NCBI GenBank assembly: GCA_963768025.1
Contig: CAVYGM010000035.1
Location: 91,834 to 155,833, forward strand
DNA: 64,000 bases
Direction of reading: 5' to 3'
Source of the DNA: CAVYGM01 sp963768025
GTDB lineage: Bacteria; Bacteroidota; Bacteroidia; Cytophagales; Spirosomataceae
The position numbers and the translations under genes were made by a program. The notes beneath the pieces are model-generated. The model saw nothing but the letters and a program-made list of their open reading frames with translations, searched no databases and was not told the origin of the DNA. Positions within the stretch are counted from its first letter, which is position 1; each line of letters starts with the position of its first letter. Shown in pieces: positions 37,814 through 46,131 of this stretch.

Positions 37814-40210
37814 ATGAAGCAGATTTACGGCTGGTTTTTGTGGGCGTGGGTACTCGTGCTAGGGTTAGCAATGCGGGTGAACGCTTCCCACCTCGTGGGG
37901 GGAAATCTGGAACTCATCCCCGAAGGAGGAGGATTGTACACGGTATCCGTCCTACTCTACTACGACACCAACGGAAGTGATCCCAACGCCGAACAAACGG
38001 AGTTAACCGTGTCCTTTTTTCGAAAAAAAGACAACAGCCGCATTTCCGATCTACGCCTGATCCAGGCTACCAAGCTGCCCCTTAGCTTCACAAATCCGGG
38101 TTGCGCGCAATCGCGCAATCTAAAAGTCAACGTCGTTAAGTTTTCGGGCTCGATCCGGCTGAACACCGGAGAATACAACGATCCGGCCGGCAACTACATC
38201 AGTTGGGAGCGCTGCTGCCGCAGTGGCGACGTCGGCAATCTCAAAAACCCCGCCACCCTGGCGCAGGTACTCTATCTTGAATTCCCGCCCATCACGGTCG
38301 TCAACACGTCGCCGGTATTCCGACAGGCCAACGGCGAGATCCTGTGCCGAAACACCCCTTTTCAGTTTGAGTCCGGCGCTACCGACGCGGATGGCGATGT
38401 ACTACGGTACCGCCTCGATACTCCCTTCAACAGTACCCGCCCGCCGTTCGGCATTGATCCTGCGAGCCCGGCTACGCCCGGTCCTTATCCCAAAAGCGAT
38501 TGGCAAAGTGGATTCAGCGCGGCCACTCCCCTACCCGGTCAGCCCACGCTAACCATTGACTCCCTAACCGGTAGCCTCAGGCTCACCCCTACCCAAATCG
38601 GCCTGTTTGTGTACAAAGTAGTAGTGCAAGAATACCGCAACGGGCGCAAAATCGGCGAAGTTCACCGCGATTATCAGCTTTTGGTGGTAGATTGCTCCGT
38701 CGAGAATCCGCCTCCCTTCGCCCTGACAGAGGCCCTGTACCCGCCCACCACGATCATCAGCAAGGAAAGCAAAATCGTCAAACTCGAAATATGCCGGCGC
38801 GATACCATCGCCCTGAAAGCCGATACCGATCCGAAGTGGACGTACCAGTGGCAACGCAATGGGGTTAACATTGAGAAAGCTAGCTCGGCTGCCTTCAAGA
38901 TCACCCAGGAGGGGATTTATTCGGTGGTAAAATCATTTGCCGATCGGTGCGGTATTTCGCAGACGTTGGGTGAAAAATTTGAAGTAAAGTTCTTCACCCT
39001 ACCCGAGGTAGAAATCACCCCCGGCCCTACCGCCAGTATCTGCGAGGGATCCACGCTGGACCTGGCCCTTAACTTGGGCAATTCGGGTTGGTCCTACCGC
39101 TGGCTAAAAGATAACACGCCCCTGGCGGGCGCTACCCAGAACACCCTGACGGGGCTGGCGAAGGCCGGTCTCTACACCGTAAAGGCCACCAACCTGAGCA
39201 CGGGCTGTGTATCTTCCGACACCGTGACCATCAGTCAAAACTCCCCGCCTCCGGCTACCGTTACGGCTCCCCAGACGCCGCAGCGCTGCTTGGGAGATTC
39301 GGTGCGCTTACAGGCCAACGAAGGCCAAAACCTGACCTATACCTGGTACAAAGGGGGAACGGCTTTACCAAAACCCCTGGGCTCGGTACTCATGGCCAAA
39401 GAATCGGGTCGGTATTCGGTACTGGTAAAAAACACGGCAACCGGATGCAGTCAGCGCTCCGATTCCGTACAACTGCTGTTTTTTGACCGGGTAGCGGTCA
39501 GTTTTGACTCGATTCCGGTGCTGTGCAGTCAGGCCAATGTGCGGCTCCCCCTGGTAGCTACGCCGACAGGAGGGGCTTTCTCGGGCCGGGGAGTAGAAGG
39601 TACCACCTTCGATGCCCTGCTGGCGGGAGTAGGGACCCATCCGATCACCTACACCTACGAAAGTGGGGGAGGCTGCAAGAATATCGTCACCAGGACTGCC
39701 CAGGTGGTATCCGCGCCCAGGGCGATTTTGAGCAACGACAAGGTGATCCCACAGGGGGATAGCGTCCTGCTGCGAAGCTCCGTCACGCCGGACGCGCGCT
39801 ACGAATGGACCCCACGAGATGGCCTCAACAATCCAACCATTGCCGAACCTATCGCTTCTCCCGAACGGACAACGGTCTACACCCTGCGCGTGTCGACGGC
39901 CAATGGCTGCTTTTCGGAAGATAAGATTACGGTAGAGGTACTGCCGACGGTAAAAATCCCCAATGGCTTTACCCCCAACGGGGACGGCACGAATGATTCC
40001 TGGGTCATCGAGAATAGCGAGGCCTATCCTGATTGTACGGTGGAGGTTTTTAATCGATGGGGTAATCGGGTATTCAAGGCGCAGGGCTACGCCAATAACT
40101 GGGATGGGCGGCTCGACAACCAGGAACTCCCCTCGGCCACGTACTACTACGTAATCAAGCTGCACAGCTTGCTACCCTTGCAGAGCGGGAGCGTCACTAT
40201 TTTTAGGTGA
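37814..40210 (+). CDS. Large secreted Ig-repeat protein with T9SS type-B sorting domain
   Basis: 798 residues. A signal peptide (WAWVLVLGLAMRVNASH) is followed by a cohesin/PKD-like N-terminal region and several Ig-like beta domains (SYRWLKDNTPLAGATQNTL, TYTWYKGGTALPKP). The C-terminal 90 residues (PNGFTPNGDGTNDSWVIEN, VEVFNRWGNRVFKAQGY, LPSATYYYVIKL) are the gliding-motility/CHU_C type-B sorting domain. That domain directs proteins through the type IX secretion system, so the protein is secreted or surface-attached, probably as an adhesin. It is a single gene with a terminator at 40260. The function beyond adhesion is unknown. Confidence 0.88.
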   Translation: MKQIYGWFLWAWVLVLGLAMRVNASHLVGGNLELIPEGGGLYTVSVLLYYDTNGSDPNAEQTELTVSFFRKKDNSRISDLRLIQATKLPLSFTNPGCAQSRNLKVNVVKFSGSIRLNTGEYNDPAGNYISWERCCRSGDVGNLKNPATLAQVLYLEFPPITVVNTSPVFRQANGEILCRNTPFQFESGATDADGDVLRYRLDTPFNSTRPPFGIDPASPATPGPYPKSDWQSGFSAATPLPGQPTLTIDSLTGSLRLTPTQIGLFVYKVVVQEYRNGRKIGEVHRDYQLLVVDCSVENPPPFALTEALYPPTTIISKESKIVKLEICRRDTIALKADTDPKWTYQWQRNGVNIEKASSAAFKITQEGIYSVVKSFADRCGISQTLGEKFEVKFFTLPEVEITPGPTASICEGSTLDLALNLGNSGWSYRWLKDNTPLAGATQNTLTGLAKAGLYTVKATNLSTGCVSSDTVTISQNSPPPATVTAPQTPQRCLGDSVRLQANEGQNLTYTWYKGGTALPKPLGSVLMAKESGRYSVLVKNTATGCSQRSDSVQLLFFDRVAVSFDSIPVLCSQANVRLPLVATPTGGAFSGRGVEGTTFDALLAGVGTHPITYTYESGGGCKNIVTRTAQVVSAPRAILSNDKVIPQGDSVLLRSSVTPDARYEWTPRDGLNNPTIAEPIASPERTTVYTLRVSTANGCFSEDKITVEVLPTVKIPNGFTPNGDGTNDSWVIENSEAYPDCTVEVFNRWGNRVFKAQGYANNWDGRLDNQELPSATYYYVIKLHSLLPLQSGSVTIFR

Positions 40211-40259
40211 AGCAGGCATTCAGTCTTTGTCTACCCTCGTAGCTCCTATTCTACTACCA

Positions 40260-40305
40260 AAACCGGTCCGGTACAAGAGGTTCTTCTCTTGTACCGGACC
40301 GGTTT
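40260..40305. terminator. Bidirectional terminator between convergent genes
   Basis: Perfect 20-bp arms (40260-40279 and 40286-40305) with a 6-nt loop, A-rich on the left and T-rich on the right. It is suited to end both the T9SS cargo gene and the minus-strand NifU-like gene. Confidence 0.85.
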
Positions 40306-40332
40306 GTTCTAAATTTCTTTACCCTGACGATC

Positions 40333-40929
40333 CTATACTCCTTCGGCTACGACCGTTTTGACGCCGGGAACCATCCGTGTGAGCAGATTCTCGATACCCG
40401 ATTTCAGAGTAAGAGTAGAAGACGGACAACCGCTGCACGAGCCTTGCAGAAGGACTTTCACGGCACCCGAATCTTCGTCGAATGAGTGGAAGTTTATCGC
40501 GCCACCATCCGACTCCACGGCCGGGCGTACGTACTGATCCAGCGCGGCTTTAATTTTCTGCACCGTCTCGGTATCGTTGGCTTCTACCACCAGGGTATTG
40601 TTCTCGATGGTTTGGGGCTCGAAAACCGGCTGATTTTCTTCGAAGTATATTTTCAAAAACTGCTTGGTATCGTACAGTACCTCCTCCCAGGCCGAGGCAT
40701 CGTCTTTGGTGATGGTCACGAAATTGCTGGCGATAAACACCCGCTGCACGTGCGGAAACTGGAACATATCGGCGGCCAAAGGCGAAGCTTTGCCCGGTTC
40801 CAGGGCGGCGGCCTGCGAAGGGTAATCGAACGAAAGTCCATCGGGTACCAACTCAAAATTCAGAACGAATTTCATGGAGTTAGGATTAGGGCTGAGTTCT
40901 GTATAGATATAAATAGGGCGTTGTAACAT
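40333..40929 (-). CDS. NifU-like iron-sulfur scaffold protein (Nfu type)
   Basis: 198 residues from the ATG at 40927-40929 (MLQRPIYIYTELSPNPNSMKF). The N-terminal Nfu_N domain is followed by a NifU C-terminal domain with VRPAVESDGGAINFHSF and the cluster-binding CSGCPSS motif (CxxC). Nfu proteins carry 4Fe-4S clusters to target enzymes. An upstream extension of 26 residues is open but lies across the rpmA terminator, so I reject it. It reads away from rpmA/rplU on the same strand, downstream of their terminator. Confidence 0.9.
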   Translation of the reverse strand: MLQRPIYIYTELSPNPNSMKFVLNFELVPDGLSFDYPSQAAALEPGKASPLAADMFQFPHVQRVFIASNFVTITKDDASAWEEVLYDTKQFLKIYFEENQPVFEPQTIENNTLVVEANDTETVQKIKAALDQYVRPAVESDGGAINFHSFDEDSGAVKVLLQGSCSGCPSSTLTLKSGIENLLTRMVPGVKTVVAEGV

Positions 40930-41005
40930 ACTAATTTGGATTAACGGGGGTACAATTCTTTCCTTTTCCAGAACACAAAAAGCATTCAATTGGTTTGGAA
41001 ACCAC

Positions 41006-41038
41006 AAAAGCCCGCCAAAGATACTTCGGCGGGCTTTT
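41006..41038 (-). terminator. Terminator of the rplU-rpmA operon
   Basis: 11-bp arms (aaaagcccgcc at 41006-41016, ggcgggctttt at 41028-41038) with an 11-nt loop, about 50 bp beyond the rpmA stop on the minus strand. The stem ends in a T run in the direction of transcription. Confidence 0.85.
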
Positions 41039-41088
41039 GATCAAGTTGGTTGGCCCTGCCGGAAGTGGCAAAGCAAACGGGTGATTCC

Positions 41089-41373
41089 TTACGCGGTAGC
41101 GGTTTCGGTTTCAACGGCAGCAAACGGCTCAATCGAGACGAATGATTTGTTGCCGGCCTTCTTTTTGAACACTACGTGTCCATCTACCAAAGCAAACAGC
41201 GTGTGGTCACGACCCAGGCCTACGTTACGGCCGGGGTTATGCTTGGTTCCGCGCTGACGCACGAGAATGTTACCCGCTTTTACTGCTTGTCCTCCAAACA
41301 GTTTCACGCCCAAGCGCTTGCTATTTGAATCACGTCCGTTTTTCGAACTACCTACACCTTTCTTATGTGCCAT
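41089..41373 (-). CDS. rpmA: 50S ribosomal protein L27
   Basis: 94 residues beginning MAHKKGVGSSKNGRDSNSKR, the highly conserved L27 start whose tail reaches the peptidyl transferase centre, with GNILVRQRGTKHNPGRNVG. No N-terminal cleavage extension is present. The C-terminal 15 residues are lineage-specific. It is cotranscribed after rplU; the 107-bp spacer holds a hairpin-forming repeat. Confidence 0.97.
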   Translation of the reverse strand: MAHKKGVGSSKNGRDSNSKRLGVKLFGGQAVKAGNILVRQRGTKHNPGRNVGLGRDHTLFALVDGHVVFKKKAGNKSFVSIEPFAAVETETATA

Positions 41374-41386
41374 CTCTGTTAATGTT

Positions 41387-41478
41387 GAATGAGTGAATGA
41401 TAGAATGATGAATAGGTATAATGATAGACTGGCGTATTATTTATTCACTCATTCTATCATTCACTCATTCTATCATTG
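41387..41478. repeat. Imperfect inverted repeat of gaatgagtgaatgatagaatg type in the L21-L27 spacer
   Basis: The left arm (about 41387-41414) and right arm (about 41451-41478) are near reverse complements made of attcactc/attctatc units. Related sequence forms a perfect 25-bp inverted repeat at 52051-52241. It lies inside the ribosomal protein transcript and could fold as a stem. Confidence 0.7.
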
Positions 41479-41480
41479 AT

Positions 41481-41792
41481 TTAAACTAAAATATCGTCAA
41501 TCCGGATTTTGGTCAAATACTGACGGTGACCGTTCTTTACGCGGTAGCCTTTCCGGCGTTTCTTCTTAAAGATGATCACTTTCTCCCCTTTCAGGTGTTC
41601 AAGGATCGTTGCGTTTACAGTGGCGCCTTCAATGCCGGGCAAGCCAATCTGAATCGTGCCTTCGTTGTCTACGAGGAGGACTTTGTCGAATACAAGTGCA
41701 GCGTCCGCGTCACCTTCAAGCCTATGCGTGAAGATTTCGCGACCCTTCTCAACCTTAAATTGCTGACCTGCGATTTCTACGATTGCGTACAT
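41481..41792 (-). CDS. rplU: 50S ribosomal protein L21
   Basis: 103 residues beginning MYAIVEIAGQQFKVEKGREI and containing IFKKKRRKGYRVKNGHRQ, the rRNA-binding signature of L21. The ATG at 41790-41792 is chosen since similarity begins there; the frame is open 11 residues further upstream. It is first gene of the rplU-rpmA operon, with a clear promoter at 41823-41853. Confidence 0.97.
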   Translation of the reverse strand: MYAIVEIAGQQFKVEKGREIFTHRLEGDADAALVFDKVLLVDNEGTIQIGLPGIEGATVNATILEHLKGEKVIIFKKKRRKGYRVKNGHRQYLTKIRIDDILV

Positions 41793-41822
41793 GGTTATAA
41801 CTCTATTTTTTGAAATGAGGTG

Positions 41823-41853
41823 CAAAGATAGCTACTCACCTACAATTTCACAA
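41823..41853 (-). promoter_or_regulatory. Promoter of rplU-rpmA
   Basis: On the minus strand TTG (41853-41851) and TATCTTTG (41830-41823) are separated by exactly 20 bases. This matches the Bacteroidota vegetative promoter (TTG, 19-21 bp, TAnnTTTG), about 30 bp before the L21 start. Confidence 0.75.
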
Positions 41854-42003
41854 AGCTTACCCGCGAAATATTTTGATTATGAGCACAATTCATTCCCCGA
41901 AAATACGTATATTCGTCAGACATACACCAATTATAAGGGGCGGAGTTGAAGAGAGAACCTTGTTGTATCCCCTTTACGTTTGTCTTGAAACGCTGATTTG
42001 TCC

Positions 42004-42582
42004 ATGAAAAAATTACTCACACTTTTGCTGATTGTCCACACCGCAGCGGCCTATTCCCAATCCACAACTCTGATGCCGGACGATCAGGAAAAACCGACGG
42101 AGCGGTCAGAGCAAGTCATGACCGGGGAGGTGGACTCGGTTGCGTCCGAAAAAATAGGGGTTAAGGAAGTAAAATGGCCGAGTTTGGATACTTTATTGCA
42201 TTCCGACTCTGACACCACCTACGTGATCAATTTCTGGGCTACCTGGTGTGGCCCCTGCGTGAAAGAGCTGCCTCATTTTGAAGCCCTTAAACGAAACTAC
42301 GCCAGTCATAAAGTCAGGATCCTACTGGTTAGCATGGATTTTGCAAAGGAAATAGAAGACCGGGTGATTCCATTTGTGGTACACCATAAGTTAAAAAATA
42401 CCGTTTGGCTCCTCAACGAACCTGACGCCAATAGTTGGATCGAAAAAGTGGACGCCAGTTGGTCGGGAGCGTTGCCAGCCACGTTGATTATCAATCCGGC
42501 TCGTTCAAAAAAGGCGTTCTTCGAGAAAGCCTTCGATTACGAATCCCTCGCGAGGGAGCTTAGTTACTTTGTAGAGTATTAG
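42004..42582 (+). CDS. Exported TlpA-like thioredoxin-fold protein
   Basis: 192 residues with a signal peptide (LLTLLLIVHTAAAYSQ). The thioredoxin domain has FWATWCGPCVKELPHF, with a WCGPC redox site, and a cis-Pro region at SGALPATLI. It is probably a periplasmic disulfide reductase for maturation of secreted proteins or cytochromes. The ATG at 42004 is preferred to an upstream TTG. It lies before another thioredoxin-fold gene, 85 bp downstream. Confidence 0.85.
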   Translation: MKKLLTLLLIVHTAAAYSQSTTLMPDDQEKPTERSEQVMTGEVDSVASEKIGVKEVKWPSLDTLLHSDSDTTYVINFWATWCGPCVKELPHFEALKRNYASHKVRILLVSMDFAKEIEDRVIPFVVHHKLKNTVWLLNEPDANSWIEKVDASWSGALPATLIINPARSKKAFFEKAFDYESLARELSYFVEY

Positions 42583-42667
42583 AAGTCTGAATAGGTACAA
42601 ATGCACGGGTTGGGAGGTTGGGGAGGTACCTAATTTTTTACCATCACATGTGTAGATACAGTAGCTT

Positions 42668-43327
42668 ATGAAATATGACCTTAAAAAACTGAAAACCAGC
42701 ATTCAGGCATACGGATGCCTGGTGCTTAGCCTGGCATTGGTGGCATTTACCAGCCCATCTCCGGCTGGGGAACCCGCCAACGGGGGCTACCAGGTGGGGG
42801 ACGCGGTGTCCAACTTCCGGTTGAAGAATGTGGATGGCCGCATGATTTCGCTGTCCGATTACGCCAGTCAAAAAGGGGTGATCGTGGTATTTACCTGCAT
42901 CCACTGTCCATTTTCGCGGGCTTACGAGGAGCGGATCGGAGCACTGGATCAGAAATTTGCCAGTCAGGGGTACCCCGTGGTGGCTATCAACCCGAGTGAT
43001 CCCGTGGCCTACGAGGACGATACCTACGAGCAAATGCAGCAACAGGCCAAAACCAAAGGCTACACCTACCCCTATCTGGCGGATGCCACTCAGCAGGTAG
43101 CGCAGGAATTTGGCGCGACCCGTACGCCCCATGTGTACATTCTCAAAAACATCGGGGGCAAATTCGTCGTGCAGTACATCGGTACCGTGGATGATAATCC
43201 TCAGGATCCAGCGGGCGTGACGAAGCGCTACGTGGATGACGCCGTCACGAACCTGTTGGCCGCCAAGCCCGTCGTGATTACGGTGACCAAGGCCATTGGC
43301 TGCGCCATCAAGTGGAAGGAGATGTAA
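42668..43327 (+). CDS. Exported redoxin (AhpC/TSA-like) with CxxC
   Basis: 219 residues with an N-terminal hydrophobic segment (GCLVLSLALVAFTSP). A thioredoxin/peroxiredoxin fold follows: GDAVSNFRLKNVDGRMISLSDY, VVFTCIHCPFSRAYEERI with a CIHC site, and GATRTPHVYILK with the cis-Pro loop. Such proteins in Bacteroidota are predicted thiol-disulfide oxidoreductases; the partner is unknown. It is followed by a clear terminator. Confidence 0.85.
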   Translation: MKYDLKKLKTSIQAYGCLVLSLALVAFTSPSPAGEPANGGYQVGDAVSNFRLKNVDGRMISLSDYASQKGVIVVFTCIHCPFSRAYEERIGALDQKFASQGYPVVAINPSDPVAYEDDTYEQMQQQAKTKGYTYPYLADATQQVAQEFGATRTPHVYILKNIGGKFVVQYIGTVDDNPQDPAGVTKRYVDDAVTNLLAAKPVVITVTKAIGCAIKWKEM

Positions 43328-43355
43328 AACTGACCTAAGCAAATACACGCATTCC

Positions 43356-43387
43356 AGCAAGCCGGGGCCCAAAAGCTCCGGCTTGCT
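43356..43387 (+). terminator. Terminator after the redoxin gene
   Basis: 10-bp arms (agcaagccgg at 43356-43365, ccggcttgct at 43378-43387) followed by a run of T. Confidence 0.85.
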
Positions 43388-43496
43388 TTTTTTGGAAATG
43401 GGTAAGAAAAAACCAAGGCCCCAATATTTTGCCATGTCAGGAATACTCGATAACTTGGAAATATGTACCTTGCCCACCCGAAAAAAATGAACTAAT

Positions 43497-44405
43497 ATGC
43501 TGCCACTGAAAGTCCCCTGTTTACTTTTTATCGCCGGATTGCTGACGGCGGATGTTCTGGCCCAGTCTGCCAGCAAAACGTTTACCGCCGTGAGTGAATT
43601 TACGGGTAACTGCGAAGGCCCGGCGGTAGACTCCGAGGGAAATATCTACGCCGTTAATTTTGCTCAAGATGGCACTATCGCCCAAATCAGCCGTCGGGGA
43701 AAGACCAGCTTTTTCATTACCTTACCCAAAGGCAGCACTGGCAACGGCATCCGATTTGGCGACAAGAACACCTTTTACATAGCCGATTTTACGGGGCACA
43801 AAGTTCTCAAAGCCAATGTAAATACCCGCGAAGTGACGGTGTATGCCGACCAACCCAAGATGAACCAACCCAACGATCTGGCCATTACGCGCTCGGGGCA
43901 TATTTTCTGCTCAGACCCCAACTGGGGCCAAAGTACCGGGCAGGTGTGGCACGTGGCACCCGGTGGCACCACCCGGCTGGTGGCGGAGAACATGGGTACC
44001 ACCAACGGCATAGAGGTAAGCCCCGACGAAAAAACGCTGTATGTCAATGAAAGCGTACAACGCAATGTGTGGGCCTTTGACCTGGGTGCCGATGGTACTC
44101 TTTCCAACAAGCGGTTGCTCTATAAATTTGAGGATGGCGGCATGGATGGCATGCGCTGCGACATGGCCGGCAACCTATACATTACCCGCCACGGACTGGG
44201 GCAAGTGGCGGTGGTATCTCCCGGCGGAAAGCTGATTAAGACCATCTCCACCATCGGAAAGAAAGTATCCAACATCTGTTTTGGCGGTCGAAACGGAAAG
44301 ACCTGCTACGTTACTTTGCAGGATCGGGGGTGCCTGGAAACCTTCAAAGTCAAGACCCCCGGCCGGGAATGGGCGATGATGAAGGAGTTTTCCAAAAAAC
44401 GTTAG
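43497..44405 (+). CDS. Secreted SMP-30/gluconolactonase-like protein
   Basis: 302 residues with a signal peptide (FIAGLLTADVLAQ). A six-bladed propeller of the SMP-30/gluconolaconase/LRE family follows: NCEGPAVDSEGNIYAVNF, with the metal Glu in CEGP; MNQPNDLAITRSGHIFCSD, with Asn and Asp; and NGIEVSPDEKTLYVNES, with Asn and Asp. It probably hydrolyses a sugar lactone. The gene stands alone, 20 bp before a diacylglycerol kinase gene, so the two may be cotranscribed. Confidence 0.87.
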   Translation: MLPLKVPCLLFIAGLLTADVLAQSASKTFTAVSEFTGNCEGPAVDSEGNIYAVNFAQDGTIAQISRRGKTSFFITLPKGSTGNGIRFGDKNTFYIADFTGHKVLKANVNTREVTVYADQPKMNQPNDLAITRSGHIFCSDPNWGQSTGQVWHVAPGGTTRLVAENMGTTNGIEVSPDEKTLYVNESVQRNVWAFDLGADGTLSNKRLLYKFEDGGMDGMRCDMAGNLYITRHGLGQVAVVSPGGKLIKTISTIGKKVSNICFGGRNGKTCYVTLQDRGCLETFKVKTPGREWAMMKEFSKKR

Positions 44406-44425
44406 TTTATTATCCCGCCTCCCCT

Positions 44426-44800
44426 ATGATGCCTTTCATCAACTTCCGTAAAGCTGCTCGTAGTTTTCGCTTTGCCGGAAAAGGGATCCTGGATTTGTTT
44501 TTTTTTGAAAATAACGCCCGCATTCACCTTTCAGCGGCCGTGGCGGTGATGGTAGCAGGCGTTTATTTTCACTTGTCCACTACCGAATGGGCCCTGATTC
44601 TCACCCAAATCGTGCTGGTGTGGGTGGCGGAAGCCTTCAATACTGCCCTCGAAAAGCTATCTGACGCCGTATCATTGGACTATCACCCCCTCATCAAATC
44701 GGTGAAAGACCTGGCCGCCGGTGGGGTACTGCTGGCCGCAATTTGCGCCGCCATCGTCGGAGGGCTGGTCTTTATCCCCAAATTTCTGCTGCTCTTCTAA
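44426..44800 (+). CDS. dgkA: Diacylglycerol kinase (DgkA family)
   Basis: 124 residues with three transmembrane helices and the prokaryotic diacylglycerol kinase signature EAFNTALEKLSDAV, where the Glu residues bind Mg-ATP. It phosphorylates diacylglycerol, or undecaprenol in many bacteria, at the inner membrane. The ATG at 44426 is chosen; the frame is open upstream but inside the SMP-30 gene. Confidence 0.92.
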   Translation: MMPFINFRKAARSFRFAGKGILDLFFFENNARIHLSAAVAVMVAGVYFHLSTTEWALILTQIVLVWVAEAFNTALEKLSDAVSLDYHPLIKSVKDLAAGGVLLAAICAAIVGGLVFIPKFLLLF

Positions 44801-44841
44801 TCCGTCACAATTCCTGATTTCATCCTTTATCCAGCGCATCC

Positions 44842-45309
44842 ATGCAGATCAATTTTTTCACCGCGGTTGGCATCAGTTTCCTCTCGGTCTTGTTTTTGTG
44901 CCTGCCAAAGGACAGTACCGCCCAAAGTACCCTCCCAAATCAGGCTAGGCAGTGGTACGACCGCGAAACCATCTACCTGCTCAGCCCCAACCGCTACGTA
45001 CGCAACAACACCGTGTACGCTGGCGCGTCGGCCTTGCGGCGGGAGTTTTCTATGTCGCCCGGCGGCATGCAGCTGTACGTTAGCTCCCGCCGCAACCGTA
45101 ATTTAGCCCTGGTGCTGTCCCTGGTCGGATCGGCCGGTACGATCTATACCCTCACGTCCGGCAACCGCAACAACTATAAGACTTTCTTCTGGGTATCGCT
45201 GGGCACGGGTTTGGCTTCCACCTTTCTGAACGGCAAAGCCACTACCCAACTGAATCAGGCGGTGTGGCTGCGCAACCGGGATGCTCTGGTCCTGATGGAG
45301 CCAAAATAA
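44842..45309 (+). CDS. Hypothetical exported protein
   Basis: 155 residues, not recognised. It has an N-terminal signal peptide (GISFLSVLFLCLPKDSTAQ). The middle has ALRREFSMSPGGMQLYVSSRR, then two hydrophobic stretches (LALVLSLVGSAGTIYTL and FFWVSLGTGLASTFLNG), so it may be membrane-associated. The start lies 41 bp after dgkA and a terminator follows the stop. It could be cotranscribed with dgkA. Confidence 0.65.
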   Translation: MQINFFTAVGISFLSVLFLCLPKDSTAQSTLPNQARQWYDRETIYLLSPNRYVRNNTVYAGASALRREFSMSPGGMQLYVSSRRNRNLALVLSLVGSAGTIYTLTSGNRNNYKTFFWVSLGTGLASTFLNGKATTQLNQAVWLRNRDALVLMEPK

Positions 45310-45312
45310 AAA

Positions 45313-45337
45313 AGCCCGACCCCGGCGGGGTCAGGCT
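45313..45337. terminator. Terminator between convergent genes
   Basis: Arms agcccgacccc (45313-45323) and ggggtcaggct (45327-45337) pair with one G-T, loop of 3 nt. A-rich before it; it lies between the 44842 gene and the minus-strand DUF2911 gene. Confidence 0.75.
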
Positions 45338-45358
45338 CTCTAAAAACAAAAAATTCGG

Positions 45359-45871
45359 CTAGAATTTGATGGGTACCTCAAAACCCATGGTGTCCCACTG
45401 GAAGGCCACGGAGGTATCTTTCACATCAAACATGAGCTTTTCGGCGGAGGTAGGGTAGGTTTTGGTCGGCACAGTTACTTCAAGCACATCTTTGTCCTTG
45501 ATTTTGTCATAGCCAAAGGCACCCCACTGCTTCAATTCGCTGTTCAGAATGATTTTCCATTCTTTCTCCCCCGGAACGGAAAAAAGGGTGTAGGTGCCCG
45601 CCTTAACGGGTTTGCCACCAAACATACCATCTTTCTTAAAGGTGATTTCCGTGGCTTCGTTGGCACCGGTGCGCCATACTTTGCCGTAGGGTTCAAGGCT
45701 GCCACTCCCGCTAGTGCCGAATATGACACGGCCTTTCTTGGAAGGCTGACCATACACAACCGTAACATTTTTTCCTTCGGCGGTCATTTTTGGGCTAGGT
45801 TTCTGTGCGTACACTGAGGTAAAGATACCCGCAAATAAAGCCAGAATCAATAGAATCGTCTTATTTTTCAT
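45359..45871 (-). CDS. DUF2911 family exported protein
   Basis: 170 residues with a signal peptide (LILALFAGIFTSVYAQ). Family motifs are VTVVYGQPSKKGRVIFG, YGKVWRTGANEATEITF and YTLFSVPGEKEWKIILN. DUF2911 proteins are common secreted or periplasmic beta-rich proteins of Bacteroidota with unknown function. It is a single gene. Confidence 0.88.
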   Translation of the reverse strand: MKNKTILLILALFAGIFTSVYAQKPSPKMTAEGKNVTVVYGQPSKKGRVIFGTSGSGSLEPYGKVWRTGANEATEITFKKDGMFGGKPVKAGTYTLFSVPGEKEWKIILNSELKQWGAFGYDKIKDKDVLEVTVPTKTYPTSAEKLMFDVKDTSVAFQWDTMGFEVPIKF

Positions 45872-46131
45872 GATTTTACGAATGAATTGTTGGTTTGTTT
45901 TTTCACTGAAACGCTAGTGGGATCGGAAAAGTTGTGAGTTGGGGCGAGAAAAGCAGCCGGGCAAATCGTACAATTCCTGCCAACCCGGCCTTTATCCACT
46001 CCCCCATCCTGTGACACGCTAATTTCTTGCCTTTCACAAAAAAAAATTGCCCTATTTACTTTACTTTTGAAAAATGCACAATTAACGGGCCCGCAAGCTC
46101 TACCCTAACTAACCCTATTGAACGTTTTTAC

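Noticed and set aside
41387..41478. Spacer repeat considered as a CRISPR or tandem microsatellite
   Set aside because: The units are arranged as an inverted repeat with a single loop, not as direct repeats with spacers.
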